A stretch of DNA of 64,000 nt from Sulfurovum sp. NBC37-1 (GCF_000010345.1 NC_009663.1:1736001-1800000); one strand, 5' to 3'. Counted from the first letter of the stretch, positions 53,057 to 62,829 are shown. The notes: a model not told the origin generated them from the sequence alone. Numbers and translations: made by a program.

Positions 53057-54361
53057 TTACTCCAAAAGATTCACATCAAGTATTTCGTTAAGCTCATCAT
53101 ACTGTGAGGGATCCATATCTCTAAGCGCTTTTTTTGCTGTTTCAAACAAATCTTCTTCACAGCCGATTCCCATAGAAACACCCAAGGGTTTTTCTGCAAC
53201 AGAAACTGCCATTCTCTTTTCAATCCACTTGATATCTGATTTATTTTTTTGCAAAACGGTATCAATCAGGCTTTGTCTCAACAGAAATCTGTCACCTATC
53301 TTTTGTAAAAGAAAATTCAAAAGCTTTATTCTGCCTTTTTCATTTTCTGACACTGGTTTTTTTGACAGTAAGCGTTTGTTTGCCAGATAGAAAATGGCTG
53401 TAGCCTGTAGCGACAACGATTCGTTTGCCCTGTGGGAAATCACACAGTCGGCATCCAGACCGATTCTTAACAGAAAATCACAAACCACATCACTGTTTTT
53501 CATTTTTTTTGGATCGAAGTGTATCAGCTGTACATTTTCTTTTCCGAAAACAGTATCGAACTTTTCAAACCTGTTTCTGTAATGGGGGTAGTCGTTTTCA
53601 AAATCAAAAGTATACGCACCCCCCTTGACACGCTCCTGAAAACTGCTTGACATATAACTGGCCGGGGAGCGCACATAGGCGACAATTTCAATTTTCTTAA
53701 AAAAGCGCAGCAGAAAACTACGAAATGTGAGCAGTGAGGGCTTCGGCAGGACGCTGATATCTTCCCCTGACAGAAGAAAAGTACTGCAGTGAGGATTTTC
53801 GGAAAGATGCTTTGCAAAAAGTTCCTTTACCGATCGGTTGTAAGCTTTCACCTGTTCCTTACTTTTCCCTGCTCGACTGTGTATATGATAGTGCTCCGGT
53901 TTTGGCACAAAAAGGCTGTATATAGGGATACTGTGATTTTGCGCATGCAAATTGAAATAGGAGAATGTTTCGTCTGTCAAGCTGCTTAGCGCCTGCTGTA
54001 TGGATGTAGAGCCCGTTTTGTGCATGCCTATATGTACAATACAAAGCTCTTTCTTTGCAAACTCTCCATCGCTGGCAAAACCTTCCTGAACAACAAATTC
54101 AAATTCCTCCTCTTTGCATTTCAGACGCACATCATCCAGTGTATCAATGTCATATTTATATAACAATCCCACATCACCCGTAGGGTGGATGTTGGCAGTG
54201 ACAAGGTCATCTCTTTGTACACTTGCCGACAGGTCAGATACTTTTTTACCGTTGACATAAAGTTCGAAAGAGAGCGGCCTGCTAATCTTTCTTTCGTCGA
54301 AAAACCACCCCTGTATCCGTGTATCGTCGATAATTTGTGCCGTTCCCTTTATTGTATGCAT
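53057..54361 (-). CDS. sulfotransferase-like protein with N-terminal beta domain
   Basis: 434 residues. Residues 1-95 form a beta-rich domain (IQGWFFDERKISRPLSFELYVNGKK, SVQRDD). From ~108 comes a sulfotransferase-type domain: 5' loop IVHIGMHKTGSTSIQQAL, LLSGEDISVL and the 3' loop VAYVRSPASYMSSSFQE. The beta domain resembles the C-terminus of the protein at 58489. It overlaps the end of the large GT2 gene by 13 bases. Confidence 0.8.
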   Translation of the reverse strand: MHTIKGTAQIIDDTRIQGWFFDERKISRPLSFELYVNGKKVSDLSASVQRDDLVTANIHPTGDVGLLYKYDIDTLDDVRLKCKEEEFEFVVQEGFASDGEFAKKELCIVHIGMHKTGSTSIQQALSSLTDETFSYFNLHAQNHSIPIYSLFVPKPEHYHIHSRAGKSKEQVKAYNRSVKELFAKHLSENPHCSTFLLSGEDISVLPKPSLLTFRSFLLRFFKKIEIVAYVRSPASYMSSSFQERVKGGAYTFDFENDYPHYRNRFEKFDTVFGKENVQLIHFDPKKMKNSDVVCDFLLRIGLDADCVISHRANESLSLQATAIFYLANKRLLSKKPVSENEKGRIKLLNFLLQKIGDRFLLRQSLIDTVLQKNKSDIKWIEKRMAVSVAEKPLGVSMGIGCEEDLFETAKKALRDMDPSQYDELNEILDVNLLE

Positions 54362-57300
54362 TCCGTCCCTTCTTTTGTATTGTTTTCAGGAGAAGATCTC
54401 AAAAATATGACTGAAAAATCTTCTCTTTCTAGAGTCAAATTGGGATTATAGTACGGGTCGCCTTCTTTTAAAATTTTACTCCATTTGTTTTTCATGAATT
54501 CCACCTCTTTTTTAAAACGTTCCTGTTTTTCGGGAGTATCCTCCTCTCCCCTGCTTTTAGATTCATGATGGTACGCTTCCACCCATGGAGTAAAAAGATT
54601 TAAATACCCATTCTTTTGCAATTTCAGGCAAAAATCGACATCGTTGAACGCAACTTGCAGGTTTACCTCATCCAGACCGCCCACTTCGTCATAGATGGCT
54701 TTTTTGACCATTAGCAGTGCTGCTGTTACAGATGAAAGGTTCTGGACAATATGCAGCCTGGAAAAATAGCCTGGAACATTCTTTGAGAAATATTTGTGAG
54801 CATGGCCGGCAACACCACCGATCCCGAGAACAATACCGGCATGCTGAATGGTGCCGTTCGGGTAATAGAGTTTGCTTCCAACCGCACTCACATCGTCTCT
54901 TTGAGAGAACATCAGCATCTCCTCGATCCAGTTGGACGTAATAATCTCTATATCGTTATTCATCAGGACTATATGCTTTCCTTTAGCACAGGACGATACA
55001 GCAAAATTGTTGATCTTCGAATAGTTAAAAGTGTCATTGTACTCGCAGAATCTTACCCGGCTATCACGCTTTTCAAGCCTTTTCATCTCTTTGAACGTCT
55101 CCCACTCTTTCGAACGGTTGTTGATGCCAATGATCTCGTAATTTTGATAGCTTGATTTTTTCAGGATGGATTCAATACAGGTTTTTAAAAGTTCAGGCTT
55201 GTCCTTAAAAGGAATAATAATACTTACAAGTGGCTCCTCCTTAAGCTCGTACTTCACCCTATAGGTACCGGGATATTTTCCATTTTTTACATCGGCTTTT
55301 ATAGCCCTTCTCTTCATCGCATTTTCAAGTGCTTTTCTACCTGCTTCCTGTGCATACGATTTAGCGGAATATTCTGCAGCTGTGGAGCCTGGAACTTTTC
55401 TCCAGTGGTACAAAACCTTTGATATATGTGAGATCTTTTCTGTATGTTCAAGCACCTTCAGGTATAGATCGTAATCCTGGCTACCTTCAAGTCCGGCCTC
55501 CCATCCTCCAACTCTGTCAACCAGCTCCTTTTTAATGACAACCAGATGGCTCAGGTAGTTTTGGGAAAGGAACATATCGGGAGAGAAGTCTGGTTTAAAA
55601 TGAGGTTCAGCAAACGTACCGTCCTCTTCTATTTTGTCTTCGTCACTATAGATGAGCTCCGCTGCTTTTGTATTAATGGCTTTGAGAATTTCATAAAGTG
55701 CATCAGGTGTGAGCTCATCATCATTATCCATTAGTGCTATATATTCTCCCTTTGCTAACTTCAGGGCCTCATTAGAGGCTCCACAGATTCCTAAGTTTTT
55801 TTTCAGAAAGCGTATTTTTATTTTGTGATGGTCGATCTTCCGCAAATACGCTTTTGTTTCTTCGCTTGTCGATGCATCGTCGGCAATACACAGTTCCCAC
55901 CTTCCATACCACTGATTTTCAACAGATTCAATAGCCAGTTTGAGCCATTTTGGTACAACATTATAGACCGGCATAACAATGGAGAAGAGAGGCTGTTTTG
56001 AAAATCTTTTAATCTCATAGCGGATCTTGCTTGAGAGTACCGGCCTCTCATAACGATAGGAAAGTGCTTTTGGAAAAGGCCTGATACCCTTGAGCATCTC
56101 TTCGTATCCAAATTCTAGGAAATGCCAAAATAGGGGAAAATCCGGCTGATACTCTTTTGCTTTTTGTAGATCAGGATTGTTTAGTAGATAGATTTGCTCT
56201 TTAAAGTAGGGGAACTCCATACCAATGCGCCTACCGCCATTTTCGACCTCATTGCGGCCGAACCATATAAAGTGGTCTGTCGCATTCAAAAAATCTCCCC
56301 TTTCCACGGCTGTCGCAACATCTGGATTTACTTCCAAATAGTCTGCTTCGTCAAAAATTTCAAAAAATGCATCAGGTATCTTTTTTTGTTTCTTTTTGAA
56401 CTGTTTTACCTTTTTTGACATCAAGATTTTATTTTTCCACCCTTCCGTATAGTATTTGTCAAGCTGTTTTAGTTTTTCTTTGCCCGTGCCACTTTCCGTA
56501 TTGATTGAAAAATTTTCATGCTGTCGCGTCAGATTCCGGTTGTAGTATGGGTCCTTCAGAAGCTGCTTTTTCCACTTTTCAAGCATATATTTTATTTCTC
56601 TTCCAAATCTTTCTGTCTTTTCGGGTGTATCGTCTGACCCGCGGCTTATGGACTCATGGTGATAGAGTTCGGAATAGGGTGTCCAGAGGTTTCGATAGCC
56701 TTTTTGCTGGAGCTTCAAACACAGGTCGACATCATTGAACGCGACTGCGAGATTTTCTTCGTTCAACCCGCCAGCTTCAAGATAGACCGACTTTCGCATT
56801 AATAAGCAGGCCGCAGTAACGGCAGAGTAGTTCTGGATAATTTTGAGCCTTGAGAAGTATCCGTGGTGATTCTGGGGAAAATATTTGTGGGAGTGCCCTG
56901 CGACACCGCCTATACCAAGCACAATACCAGCATGCTGGATCGTGTGGTTGTCGTAGTAAAGTTTAGCACCAACCGCTCCGATCTCTGGACGTATAGCATG
57001 CTGTACCATTTCACTCAACCATCCGCTACTGATGATTTCCACATCGTTGTTTAGTAGCCCGATTATCTCACCCCTGGCATATTGTACTCCGTAATTATTG
57101 ATGGCGGAGTAGTTGAAGGGATGGTGGTACTCCAGAATGCGTATATGCTCATGTTTTTTCAGTATCTCAAAATAGCGCAGCGTTTTCGGGTCTGTTGATT
57201 CATTATCCACGATCAGTATTTCATAGTTTTCATAAAGTGTTTTTTGGAGAATGCTCTCTATGCACTTATGGAGAATATTGTAACTGTCCCTCGTAGGGAC

Positions 57301-58374
57301 TACGAGAGATACCAGGGGCATTTCAACGATAGGATACACAACCTTGTACGTATTTGCCAACAAACCGTTCTCTACGGAAATAGACCTATCTTTTCGTAAA
57401 AAATAATCTTGCAGCCCCCTCAACCCTGCATCATGCGCATAGGCTTTTTCATTTGAGCCGTAGGCGGTAGAACCTTTGATGGCACGCCAGTGGTAGAGTA
57501 TTTTTTCGACTCTGCCTATCTCCTCTTTACCGATATGATCGAGACATCTCAGTACAAGGTCGTAATCCTGGCTGCCTTCGTATCCTTTTCTGAACCCTCC
57601 AACTTTATCAATAATCTCTTTTTTGATTATAAGCAGGTGTGTTATATAGTTCTGGGAAAAGAACATGTCCGGATTCCAGCCAGATTTGAAATGCGGCATG
57701 TACCTATTTGAATTTTCATCGATCTTGTCCTCATCGGAATAGAGTATTTTGAGTTTTCTGTCTTCATTCAGCTTTTTGGCCATCTCGTAGAGTGCATTCG
57801 GAGAAAGGGTGTCGTCATGATCAAGAAAAGCGACATAGTCACCCAATGCAATGGAAAGAGCTGTATTCGATGCTTCCGATATGTGTCCGTTTTTTTTCCT
57901 GTAAACCACTTTGACGGCCGGATGTTTTGTTCTGTAGTATTCCAGCGTATCGATAGTTTCACGGTCTGTCGAAGCATCATCTGCGATACATAGTTCCCAG
58001 TTTCCGTATGTCTGGGAAAGGACAGACTCCAGCATTTCCGTCAAATATCTTTTCTTTGTGTTGTACGTCGGCACAATGATCGAAATAAGAGGAAAAAAGC
58101 CCAAAGGCTCTGTGCGATATATCTCTTTCTCGTTTTTTTCTATCCATATCCTGTATTCGGACTTTTTATAAAAACGGGTATGCTCATAGGAGTGCAGCCT
58201 AGACCAGTCTTTTTCAAGTCTCTCAAGCATTCCCTGCCAACCATGCTTCTTATAACGAACATGCGACTTTCTCACGATGGCAAAAGGATCGTTTGTTCTC
58301 TCCTGCCACATCATGTACATCAAGCTACCTGTGCTTTTTATCAGGGAAAGTATCATTCTTCCAAGGACCTTCAT
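54349..58374 (-). CDS. 1341-residue glycosyltransferase with four GT2 domains
   Basis: Built from two homologous ~500-residue modules, each with two GT-A domains. Module 1: PLISIIVPTYN at ~95 and PLVSLVVPTRD at ~351. Module 2: PLFSIVMPVYN at ~796 and PLVSIIIPFKD at ~1050. Both modules share IADDAST, YSDEDKI, NDVEII/NNDIEII, QHAGIVLGIGGVAGH and YHHES blocks, so all four appear catalytically equipped. Between the modules lies a YLEVNPDV-type repeat (~681) as in the 1395-residue protein. It probably builds the capsule repeat unit. Confidence 0.9.
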   Translation of the reverse strand: MKVLGRMILSLIKSTGSLMYMMWQERTNDPFAIVRKSHVRYKKHGWQGMLERLEKDWSRLHSYEHTRFYKKSEYRIWIEKNEKEIYRTEPLGFFPLISIIVPTYNTKKRYLTEMLESVLSQTYGNWELCIADDASTDRETIDTLEYYRTKHPAVKVVYRKKNGHISEASNTALSIALGDYVAFLDHDDTLSPNALYEMAKKLNEDRKLKILYSDEDKIDENSNRYMPHFKSGWNPDMFFSQNYITHLLIIKKEIIDKVGGFRKGYEGSQDYDLVLRCLDHIGKEEIGRVEKILYHWRAIKGSTAYGSNEKAYAHDAGLRGLQDYFLRKDRSISVENGLLANTYKVVYPIVEMPLVSLVVPTRDSYNILHKCIESILQKTLYENYEILIVDNESTDPKTLRYFEILKKHEHIRILEYHHPFNYSAINNYGVQYARGEIIGLLNNDVEIISSGWLSEMVQHAIRPEIGAVGAKLYYDNHTIQHAGIVLGIGGVAGHSHKYFPQNHHGYFSRLKIIQNYSAVTAACLLMRKSVYLEAGGLNEENLAVAFNDVDLCLKLQQKGYRNLWTPYSELYHHESISRGSDDTPEKTERFGREIKYMLEKWKKQLLKDPYYNRNLTRQHENFSINTESGTGKEKLKQLDKYYTEGWKNKILMSKKVKQFKKKQKKIPDAFFEIFDEADYLEVNPDVATAVERGDFLNATDHFIWFGRNEVENGGRRIGMEFPYFKEQIYLLNNPDLQKAKEYQPDFPLFWHFLEFGYEEMLKGIRPFPKALSYRYERPVLSSKIRYEIKRFSKQPLFSIVMPVYNVVPKWLKLAIESVENQWYGRWELCIADDASTSEETKAYLRKIDHHKIKIRFLKKNLGICGASNEALKLAKGEYIALMDNDDELTPDALYEILKAINTKAAELIYSDEDKIEEDGTFAEPHFKPDFSPDMFLSQNYLSHLVVIKKELVDRVGGWEAGLEGSQDYDLYLKVLEHTEKISHISKVLYHWRKVPGSTAAEYSAKSYAQEAGRKALENAMKRRAIKADVKNGKYPGTYRVKYELKEEPLVSIIIPFKDKPELLKTCIESILKKSSYQNYEIIGINNRSKEWETFKEMKRLEKRDSRVRFCEYNDTFNYSKINNFAVSSCAKGKHIVLMNNDIEIITSNWIEEMLMFSQRDDVSAVGSKLYYPNGTIQHAGIVLGIGGVAGHAHKYFSKNVPGYFSRLHIVQNLSSVTAALLMVKKAIYDEVGGLDEVNLQVAFNDVDFCLKLQKNGYLNLFTPWVEAYHHESKSRGEEDTPEKQERFKKEVEFMKNKWSKILKEGDPYYNPNLTLEREDFSVIFLRSSPENNTKEGTECIQ

Positions 58375-58437
58375 AGTTTCGGCTGGCTAAGCATAGAGTC
58401 ATAAATATACTCAAGCTTATGTTTATTAATTATACAC

Positions 58438-58443
58438 TATACT
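58438..58443 (+). promoter_or_regulatory. possible -10 box for the plus-strand sulfotransferase-like gene
   Basis: CACTATACTCAC gives TATACT, 46 bases before the ATG at 58489, with AAAGGAG at about 58468-58474. Confidence 0.4.
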
Positions 58444-58488
58444 CACTTAATTACCGAATTAAACAGAAAAGGAGTTCTGTCACGAACT

Positions 58489-59400
58489 ATGTACACTATG
58501 GAGATTTTTCACTTTCAGCATTATGGGATCAAGAATGCCAAAACTATACAAAAACCTTTAATAGAGAGAATGGAATGTAAAGAAGGAGTGTTTTCACTAG
58601 CTGTAGTGCGCGATCCGTATGATTACTTTGCTGCAATGCTGGATACTGTATCTGAAAATAGTACGCTCTTTTCGCAAGATATCGACACAGCTCTGTCAGA
58701 AAAAAGTACCGATGATTTTTTGGCATGGCTCGATACCCTAAATTTTATACCACTATACGATCCCCAAACATTTTATCTAGATGCAAAAAAAAGAGTGTAT
58801 GTAGCCTTGGAAAATCTGGAAAGTTTTGATTATGTAGTTCCCTATGAAGAATTAGGTATCTTTTTGGAACATTTTCCAAATGTATTTGCCATAGAGAAAA
58901 GTCAAGAAAGTTCTCTACGGTTTTCAGCATCAAAACTGAAGAAATCTTCTCTGATAGAGAAGTTCCTCAAAAAAGACAGGATACTTTACAGTAAAACTAT
59001 CGAACTGTGGCAGAACATAAAAGAGAATGACTTCAAGCCTCTTATTACAGAAGTAATGTACATACCAGCTTTTATTCCACTTGAACAAGTTGACGGTTTC
59101 AAGGCTGCTTGCGGTAACATGAATGAGAAGATGATACAAGGATTTGCCGTAAATTTGGAGCATGAAACGGTTTTGGAGATTGAAATATACCGGAACGAAA
59201 AATTTCTGTGCAAGCTTTTGGCCAATATGCCAAGACCAGATATTCAGCAAAAATTTAAGCTCTCGTCCGGACAATGCGGTTTTCAAATGAATTTTGATAC
59301 CCCTATTTTCAGGAAAGGGGATTTTGTCGAGCTTGTAATATTACCTCATAATATACTCATTCCCATTGTAGGGAATGCAAAAGCATTTCTATCGGCATAA
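58489..59400 (+). CDS. sulfotransferase-like protein lacking the N-terminal P-loop
   Basis: 303 residues. FHFQHYGIKNAKTI and SLAVVRDPYDYFAAMLD correspond to the middle and the 3'-phosphate loop of sulfotransferases, but the 5'-phosphosulfate loop that should lie ~60 residues earlier is missing. The C-terminus (from ~205: IQGFAVNLEHETVLEIEIYRNEKF, CGFQMNF) resembles the beta domain of the protein at 53057. It is read against the rest of the locus and ends three bases from kpsE. It may be a truncated gene or a partner with no catalysis. Confidence 0.65.
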   Translation: MYTMEIFHFQHYGIKNAKTIQKPLIERMECKEGVFSLAVVRDPYDYFAAMLDTVSENSTLFSQDIDTALSEKSTDDFLAWLDTLNFIPLYDPQTFYLDAKKRVYVALENLESFDYVVPYEELGIFLEHFPNVFAIEKSQESSLRFSASKLKKSSLIEKFLKKDRILYSKTIELWQNIKENDFKPLITEVMYIPAFIPLEQVDGFKAACGNMNEKMIQGFAVNLEHETVLEIEIYRNEKFLCKLLANMPRPDIQQKFKLSSGQCGFQMNFDTPIFRKGDFVELVILPHNILIPIVGNAKAFLSA

Positions 59401-59403
59401 AAA

Positions 59404-60498
59404 CTAATCTTTATGGTTTTCGACAATAGCCATCATGGCAACGATGATACTGTAGATAAAGAAGAAAACCATCAAAAGGGTAAAGATATCCCAAGGTTTG
59501 TTCGGATAGTCATAGTCATCCGGCAGTGTCGGGCGGGACACTACGATAAGATGTTTAGATTTTTGGGCTACTTCTATTTTCATCTCTTCCTGATTTATAA
59601 GCGTTTGCCGGTAAACCTCTTTGGCAAACTCCATATCGCTCTTAAGCAGTTTAAATTCAAATACGTTGGCATTGAGCTCTGCACCCTTTGTGTTGCCAGC
59701 AAGCTCTTTGTCTACACGCTTGATTGAATGCCTGAGATTGCCAATGGTGGACTGAAGAAGTTTCATTTCACGGCTGTTTGGGTTGAAGGTCCTTATCTTT
59801 GTATTGTATTCCACTTCGCTTTTGACAAGTTCGGTCTCAAGTTCGGCCAAAATAGTAATTTTTCGTTCTACATCCAATGAAGGGTCTATGGTGGAATGCT
59901 TGTTCTGGTAAATAATCAGATTTTTGATGGCATCCATAAAACTCTTTCTTTTCTCTTCCCTCTGCTTTTCAATAAATGACAACGCAATCTTGGCATTTTC
60001 GCGTACAAAATAATTAATGATCTCTTCTGCCCTACGAATAATACTTCGCAAAATACGCTGGGCGGTCTCCGGATCGGTATGGATGAATGTCAGCTCTAGT
60101 GTGCCGGAAGGGTCATCGTAAAAAACGATCAGATCTTCGTTGTATTTGTTGATAATGTTTTTCTTGTTGGCACGATAGATTGGTATGGATGAATCTTTGT
60201 AGAGACGCTGGGCAAAGTCAAGCTCATCGCTGACGTAGTGCTTGCTCAGGTTATATTCGCTATCGATATAATTGAACATTTCAGGGGAACGGATATAGAG
60301 TTCGAGGACTTTTGAGTCCTGCATGGTACTGGATATCTGCCCTAAAAACATATTACTCATTTCAATTGTCTGTTTTTTTGAAATATCTTTTAAAAGTGTA
60401 ATGCTTGTGGACTCATAACGCTCCGTTTCAACAGATACAATATAGTAGCTGACTGAAAGAAATACGAGTACAAATATAGTTCTGATAAATATTTTCAT
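59404..60498 (-). CDS. kpsE: capsule export inner-membrane/periplasmic protein KpsE
   Basis: 364 residues with a membrane segment near each end (FIRTIFVLVFLSVSYYIVSV and FTLLMVFFFIYSIIVAMMAIVE), and a long periplasmic coiled coil (~165-300). This is the polysaccharide co-polymerase layout of KpsE, bridging the KpsMT transporter to the outer-membrane channel. AAGGAT precedes the ATG. Confidence 0.9.
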   Translation of the reverse strand: MKIFIRTIFVLVFLSVSYYIVSVETERYESTSITLLKDISKKQTIEMSNMFLGQISSTMQDSKVLELYIRSPEMFNYIDSEYNLSKHYVSDELDFAQRLYKDSSIPIYRANKKNIINKYNEDLIVFYDDPSGTLELTFIHTDPETAQRILRSIIRRAEEIINYFVRENAKIALSFIEKQREEKRKSFMDAIKNLIIYQNKHSTIDPSLDVERKITILAELETELVKSEVEYNTKIRTFNPNSREMKLLQSTIGNLRHSIKRVDKELAGNTKGAELNANVFEFKLLKSDMEFAKEVYRQTLINQEEMKIEVAQKSKHLIVVSRPTLPDDYDYPNKPWDIFTLLMVFFFIYSIIVAMMAIVENHKD

Positions 60499-60500
60499 TG

Positions 60501-61166
60501 TTATCCTTTGGTGTTCAGTCTATTATAGTGTGCAACTGCATCATCAATATTGTCATAAAAAAAAAGTTCTCCCTCATGCAACAGCAACCCGTTCTGACAC
60601 ATTTCTTTCAGAGTTCTCATGTCATGGCTGACAAGAATGATATTGTGGCTTTCTATTTTTTTTCGTAAAGCGGTTTTTGCCTTTTCCTTAAAACGGGTGT
60701 CTCCAACAGAAAGCGTCTCGTCGATAAGCATATAGTCAAAATCGAAAGCAAGACTAAGCCCAAACCCTATCCTGCCCCTCATTCCCGAAGAATACTTTTT
60801 GATCGGCATATCAAAATAGCTCTCTAGTTCGCTGAACTCTTTGACATACGCGACAATACGTCTGGTCTCCTCCTTGCTTTTTCCATACAGATTACATACA
60901 AACTTGACATTCGCATGCCCCGTCATGTTTCCCACAAAACCACCTGACAAACCTAGAGGCCACGAAAAGGTTCTGTCGGAAAAAATATAGCCGCTGTTTG
61001 GAAACTCAATACCACCGAGCATTCTCATGAGCGTCGATTTTCCCATGCCGTTTCTACCGAGAATACCAATATTGGTATCGGGAAGTACCATCGTAATATC
61101 TTTGAGAATATACTTTGTCTCATCATTTGCCTGAAAAAACTTGCTTACATTTTTCATTTCGATCAT
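60501..61166 (-). CDS. kpsT: capsule ABC transporter ATPase KpsT
   Basis: 221 residues. Walker A LGRNGMGKST, the signature YSSGMRGRIGFGLSLAF, Walker B YMLIDETLSVGD and the H-loop ILVSHDMRTL are complete. It powers export of the lipid-linked capsule. ATGA overlap with kpsM. Confidence 0.96.
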   Translation of the reverse strand: MIEMKNVSKFFQANDETKYILKDITMVLPDTNIGILGRNGMGKSTLMRMLGGIEFPNSGYIFSDRTFSWPLGLSGGFVGNMTGHANVKFVCNLYGKSKEETRRIVAYVKEFSELESYFDMPIKKYSSGMRGRIGFGLSLAFDFDYMLIDETLSVGDTRFKEKAKTALRKKIESHNIILVSHDMRTLKEMCQNGLLLHEGELFFYDNIDDAVAHYNRLNTKG

Positions 61167-61939
61167 TCGGAAACGATCCTTTTTTCCAATATTCGGTACA
61201 GCCAGAAAGCCATAAAATAGACTGAAAGCGTCCAGAGCATCACATAGCGGTAGTCAACAAAACGGTCGTCAAGACTGTCAAGATAAAAACCGTGTATCAT
61301 CTCCATGAAATGGGTCAGCGGATTATAAAGTAAAATTTTCTGCACCAAAGGAGGCAGTGAAATAATCGGATAGAAAACTGCAGAGGAAACAAGCAATACA
61401 AAAGATGAAACTGCGACTATTTTTCCGATACTGACAAAAAACGTACTGCCTACCGCTACAAGTAGAGAGATACCGATAGTAAAGATCCACAACCAGACCA
61501 CCGACAGAAACACCATCAAAGTATTTTCAGGAAGAAAATTTTTATATTCCATAAAAAAGCCGATGGTAAAAAACATAACTGAAACCATACCTGTCAAAAA
61601 AAGTTCTACCAAAGCTCTGGCCACCAGTGCATCAACTGGTTTAACCTGCCTATAGACAAAAAGGCCTCTATTTGCAACAAAGGCATTACTCGAAGAACCC
61701 AGCACATGCCGGAACATATTGAAAGGAATGAACCCTGAAGCCATAAAAACTGCGAGATCATAACTAGTGTCTCCCCCCCTGCTAAAAGCACGGATAGCAA
61801 GGAGAATGGAGACTTGTAAAAAAGGCTCGAAAAAGAGCCAGAAAAGCCCACTCTTCCCAATACTGATACGCATTTCGACTTCCCGCAGAAAAAGCGCTTT
61901 TATCACGGAAAAAAAGACCAAAAATGGTTTACGCCGCAT
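61163..61939 (-). CDS. kpsM: capsule ABC transporter permease KpsM
   Basis: 258 residues with about six membrane segments (LFWLFFEPFLQVSILLAI, SVVWLWIFTIGISLLVAVG, KIVAVSSFVLLVSSAVFYPII). ABC2-type permease with the KpsM-style PLTHFMEMIHGFY block. Partner of KpsT. Confidence 0.95.
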   Translation of the reverse strand: MRRKPFLVFFSVIKALFLREVEMRISIGKSGLFWLFFEPFLQVSILLAIRAFSRGGDTSYDLAVFMASGFIPFNMFRHVLGSSSNAFVANRGLFVYRQVKPVDALVARALVELFLTGMVSVMFFTIGFFMEYKNFLPENTLMVFLSVVWLWIFTIGISLLVAVGSTFFVSIGKIVAVSSFVLLVSSAVFYPIISLPPLVQKILLYNPLTHFMEMIHGFYLDSLDDRFVDYRYVMLWTLSVYFMAFWLYRILEKRIVSE

Positions 61940-61946
61940 CTGTATG

Positions 61947-62699
61947 CTACTCGGAAAGATATTTCAGCGTCACGAACGGCGCAGCTATGGCAGTCAATGT
62001 TTTAAATGGTGAAGTATAATTATCGGATGCCACTTTGAACTTTTTCCACTCATCTGGCTGTACATAGACGATATCATTGGGACGAAGCATCAGACTGGCG
62101 TAATTCATGGTATCATAATTCGTTAGATCAACCTTGCGGATACTCATACCCTTCTGTGCATCATGGGAAACGATGACAACGCTGTTTCGGACCGCATCGT
62201 CCGTAAGACCACCGGAAAAAGCAATGGCTTCAAAAAGAGTCATCTTCTCTTTGTCAAGTTTGACAACACCCTGCTTATTGACCTCGCCAAGCACGTAAAC
62301 CCTCTTGTTCATGATCTCCACATAGACGGATGGATCTGTCAATTCTTTGCGATAGAGTGCTTCTATACGGTTTGCAGCCTGTGTTTGCGTAAGGCCGACT
62401 ACTTTTACTTTGCCGATAAGTGGAAGCTTTACATAGCCTGTAGCATTTACAAGTACACCTTCCGGGTTTATGTTTTCTGTAAATTTCTGCATCACTTCCG
62501 CTGAGATCTGTCCGGGATCTTTATAAAGCAGAATCCTCAGTCTGTCTTGCGGCAGAATTTTATACTCGATACTTGCAGCGCTGACCCGCTTTTTTTCCAC
62601 AGCTTTTTCGGTCTGCAAAAGCTGATACTGCGACCTACCCGTACATCCATGAATAAATATAACAAAAAAAACTGCTATTATATAATATATAATTTTCAC
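61947..62699 (-). CDS. kpsD: outer-membrane polysaccharide export lipoprotein, short KpsD/OPX
   Basis: About 250 residues. The frame opens at TTG 62720, but GGAGGAGGAG lies just before GTG 62699, which is preferred. The lipobox is VIFIHGC. A polysaccharide-export domain (YKILPQDRLRILLYKDPG, YVKLPLIGKVKV) and an SLBB domain (KRVYVLGEVNKQGVVKL) follow. Much shorter than the ~560-residue E. coli KpsD. Confidence 0.9.
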   Translation of the reverse strand: MKIIYYIIAVFFVIFIHGCTGRSQYQLLQTEKAVEKKRVSAASIEYKILPQDRLRILLYKDPGQISAEVMQKFTENINPEGVLVNATGYVKLPLIGKVKVVGLTQTQAANRIEALYRKELTDPSVYVEIMNKRVYVLGEVNKQGVVKLDKEKMTLFEAIAFSGGLTDDAVRNSVVIVSHDAQKGMSIRKVDLTNYDTMNYASLMLRPNDIVYVQPDEWKKFKVASDNYTSPFKTLTAIAAPFVTLKYLSE

Positions 62700-62829
62700 C
62701 GATCTCCTCCTCCACGTCAAGCTGACATCGGGCTTTGTGTAGTATTATACCCAAACCATATTAAGGGAAATTATCAATATTTTGAGAATCAACAACCCCT
62801 ACTCGGTCAGGGAATTATTCCCAACAAGA

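Noticed and set aside
41124-62820. Shared short strings (ATCAACAACCCC and TCAGGGAATTATT) near 41.1-41.2 kb and 62.8 kb, which looked like recombination or attachment sites
   Set aside because: Matches of 12-13 bases are expected by chance in 64 kb and their spacing differs at the two places.
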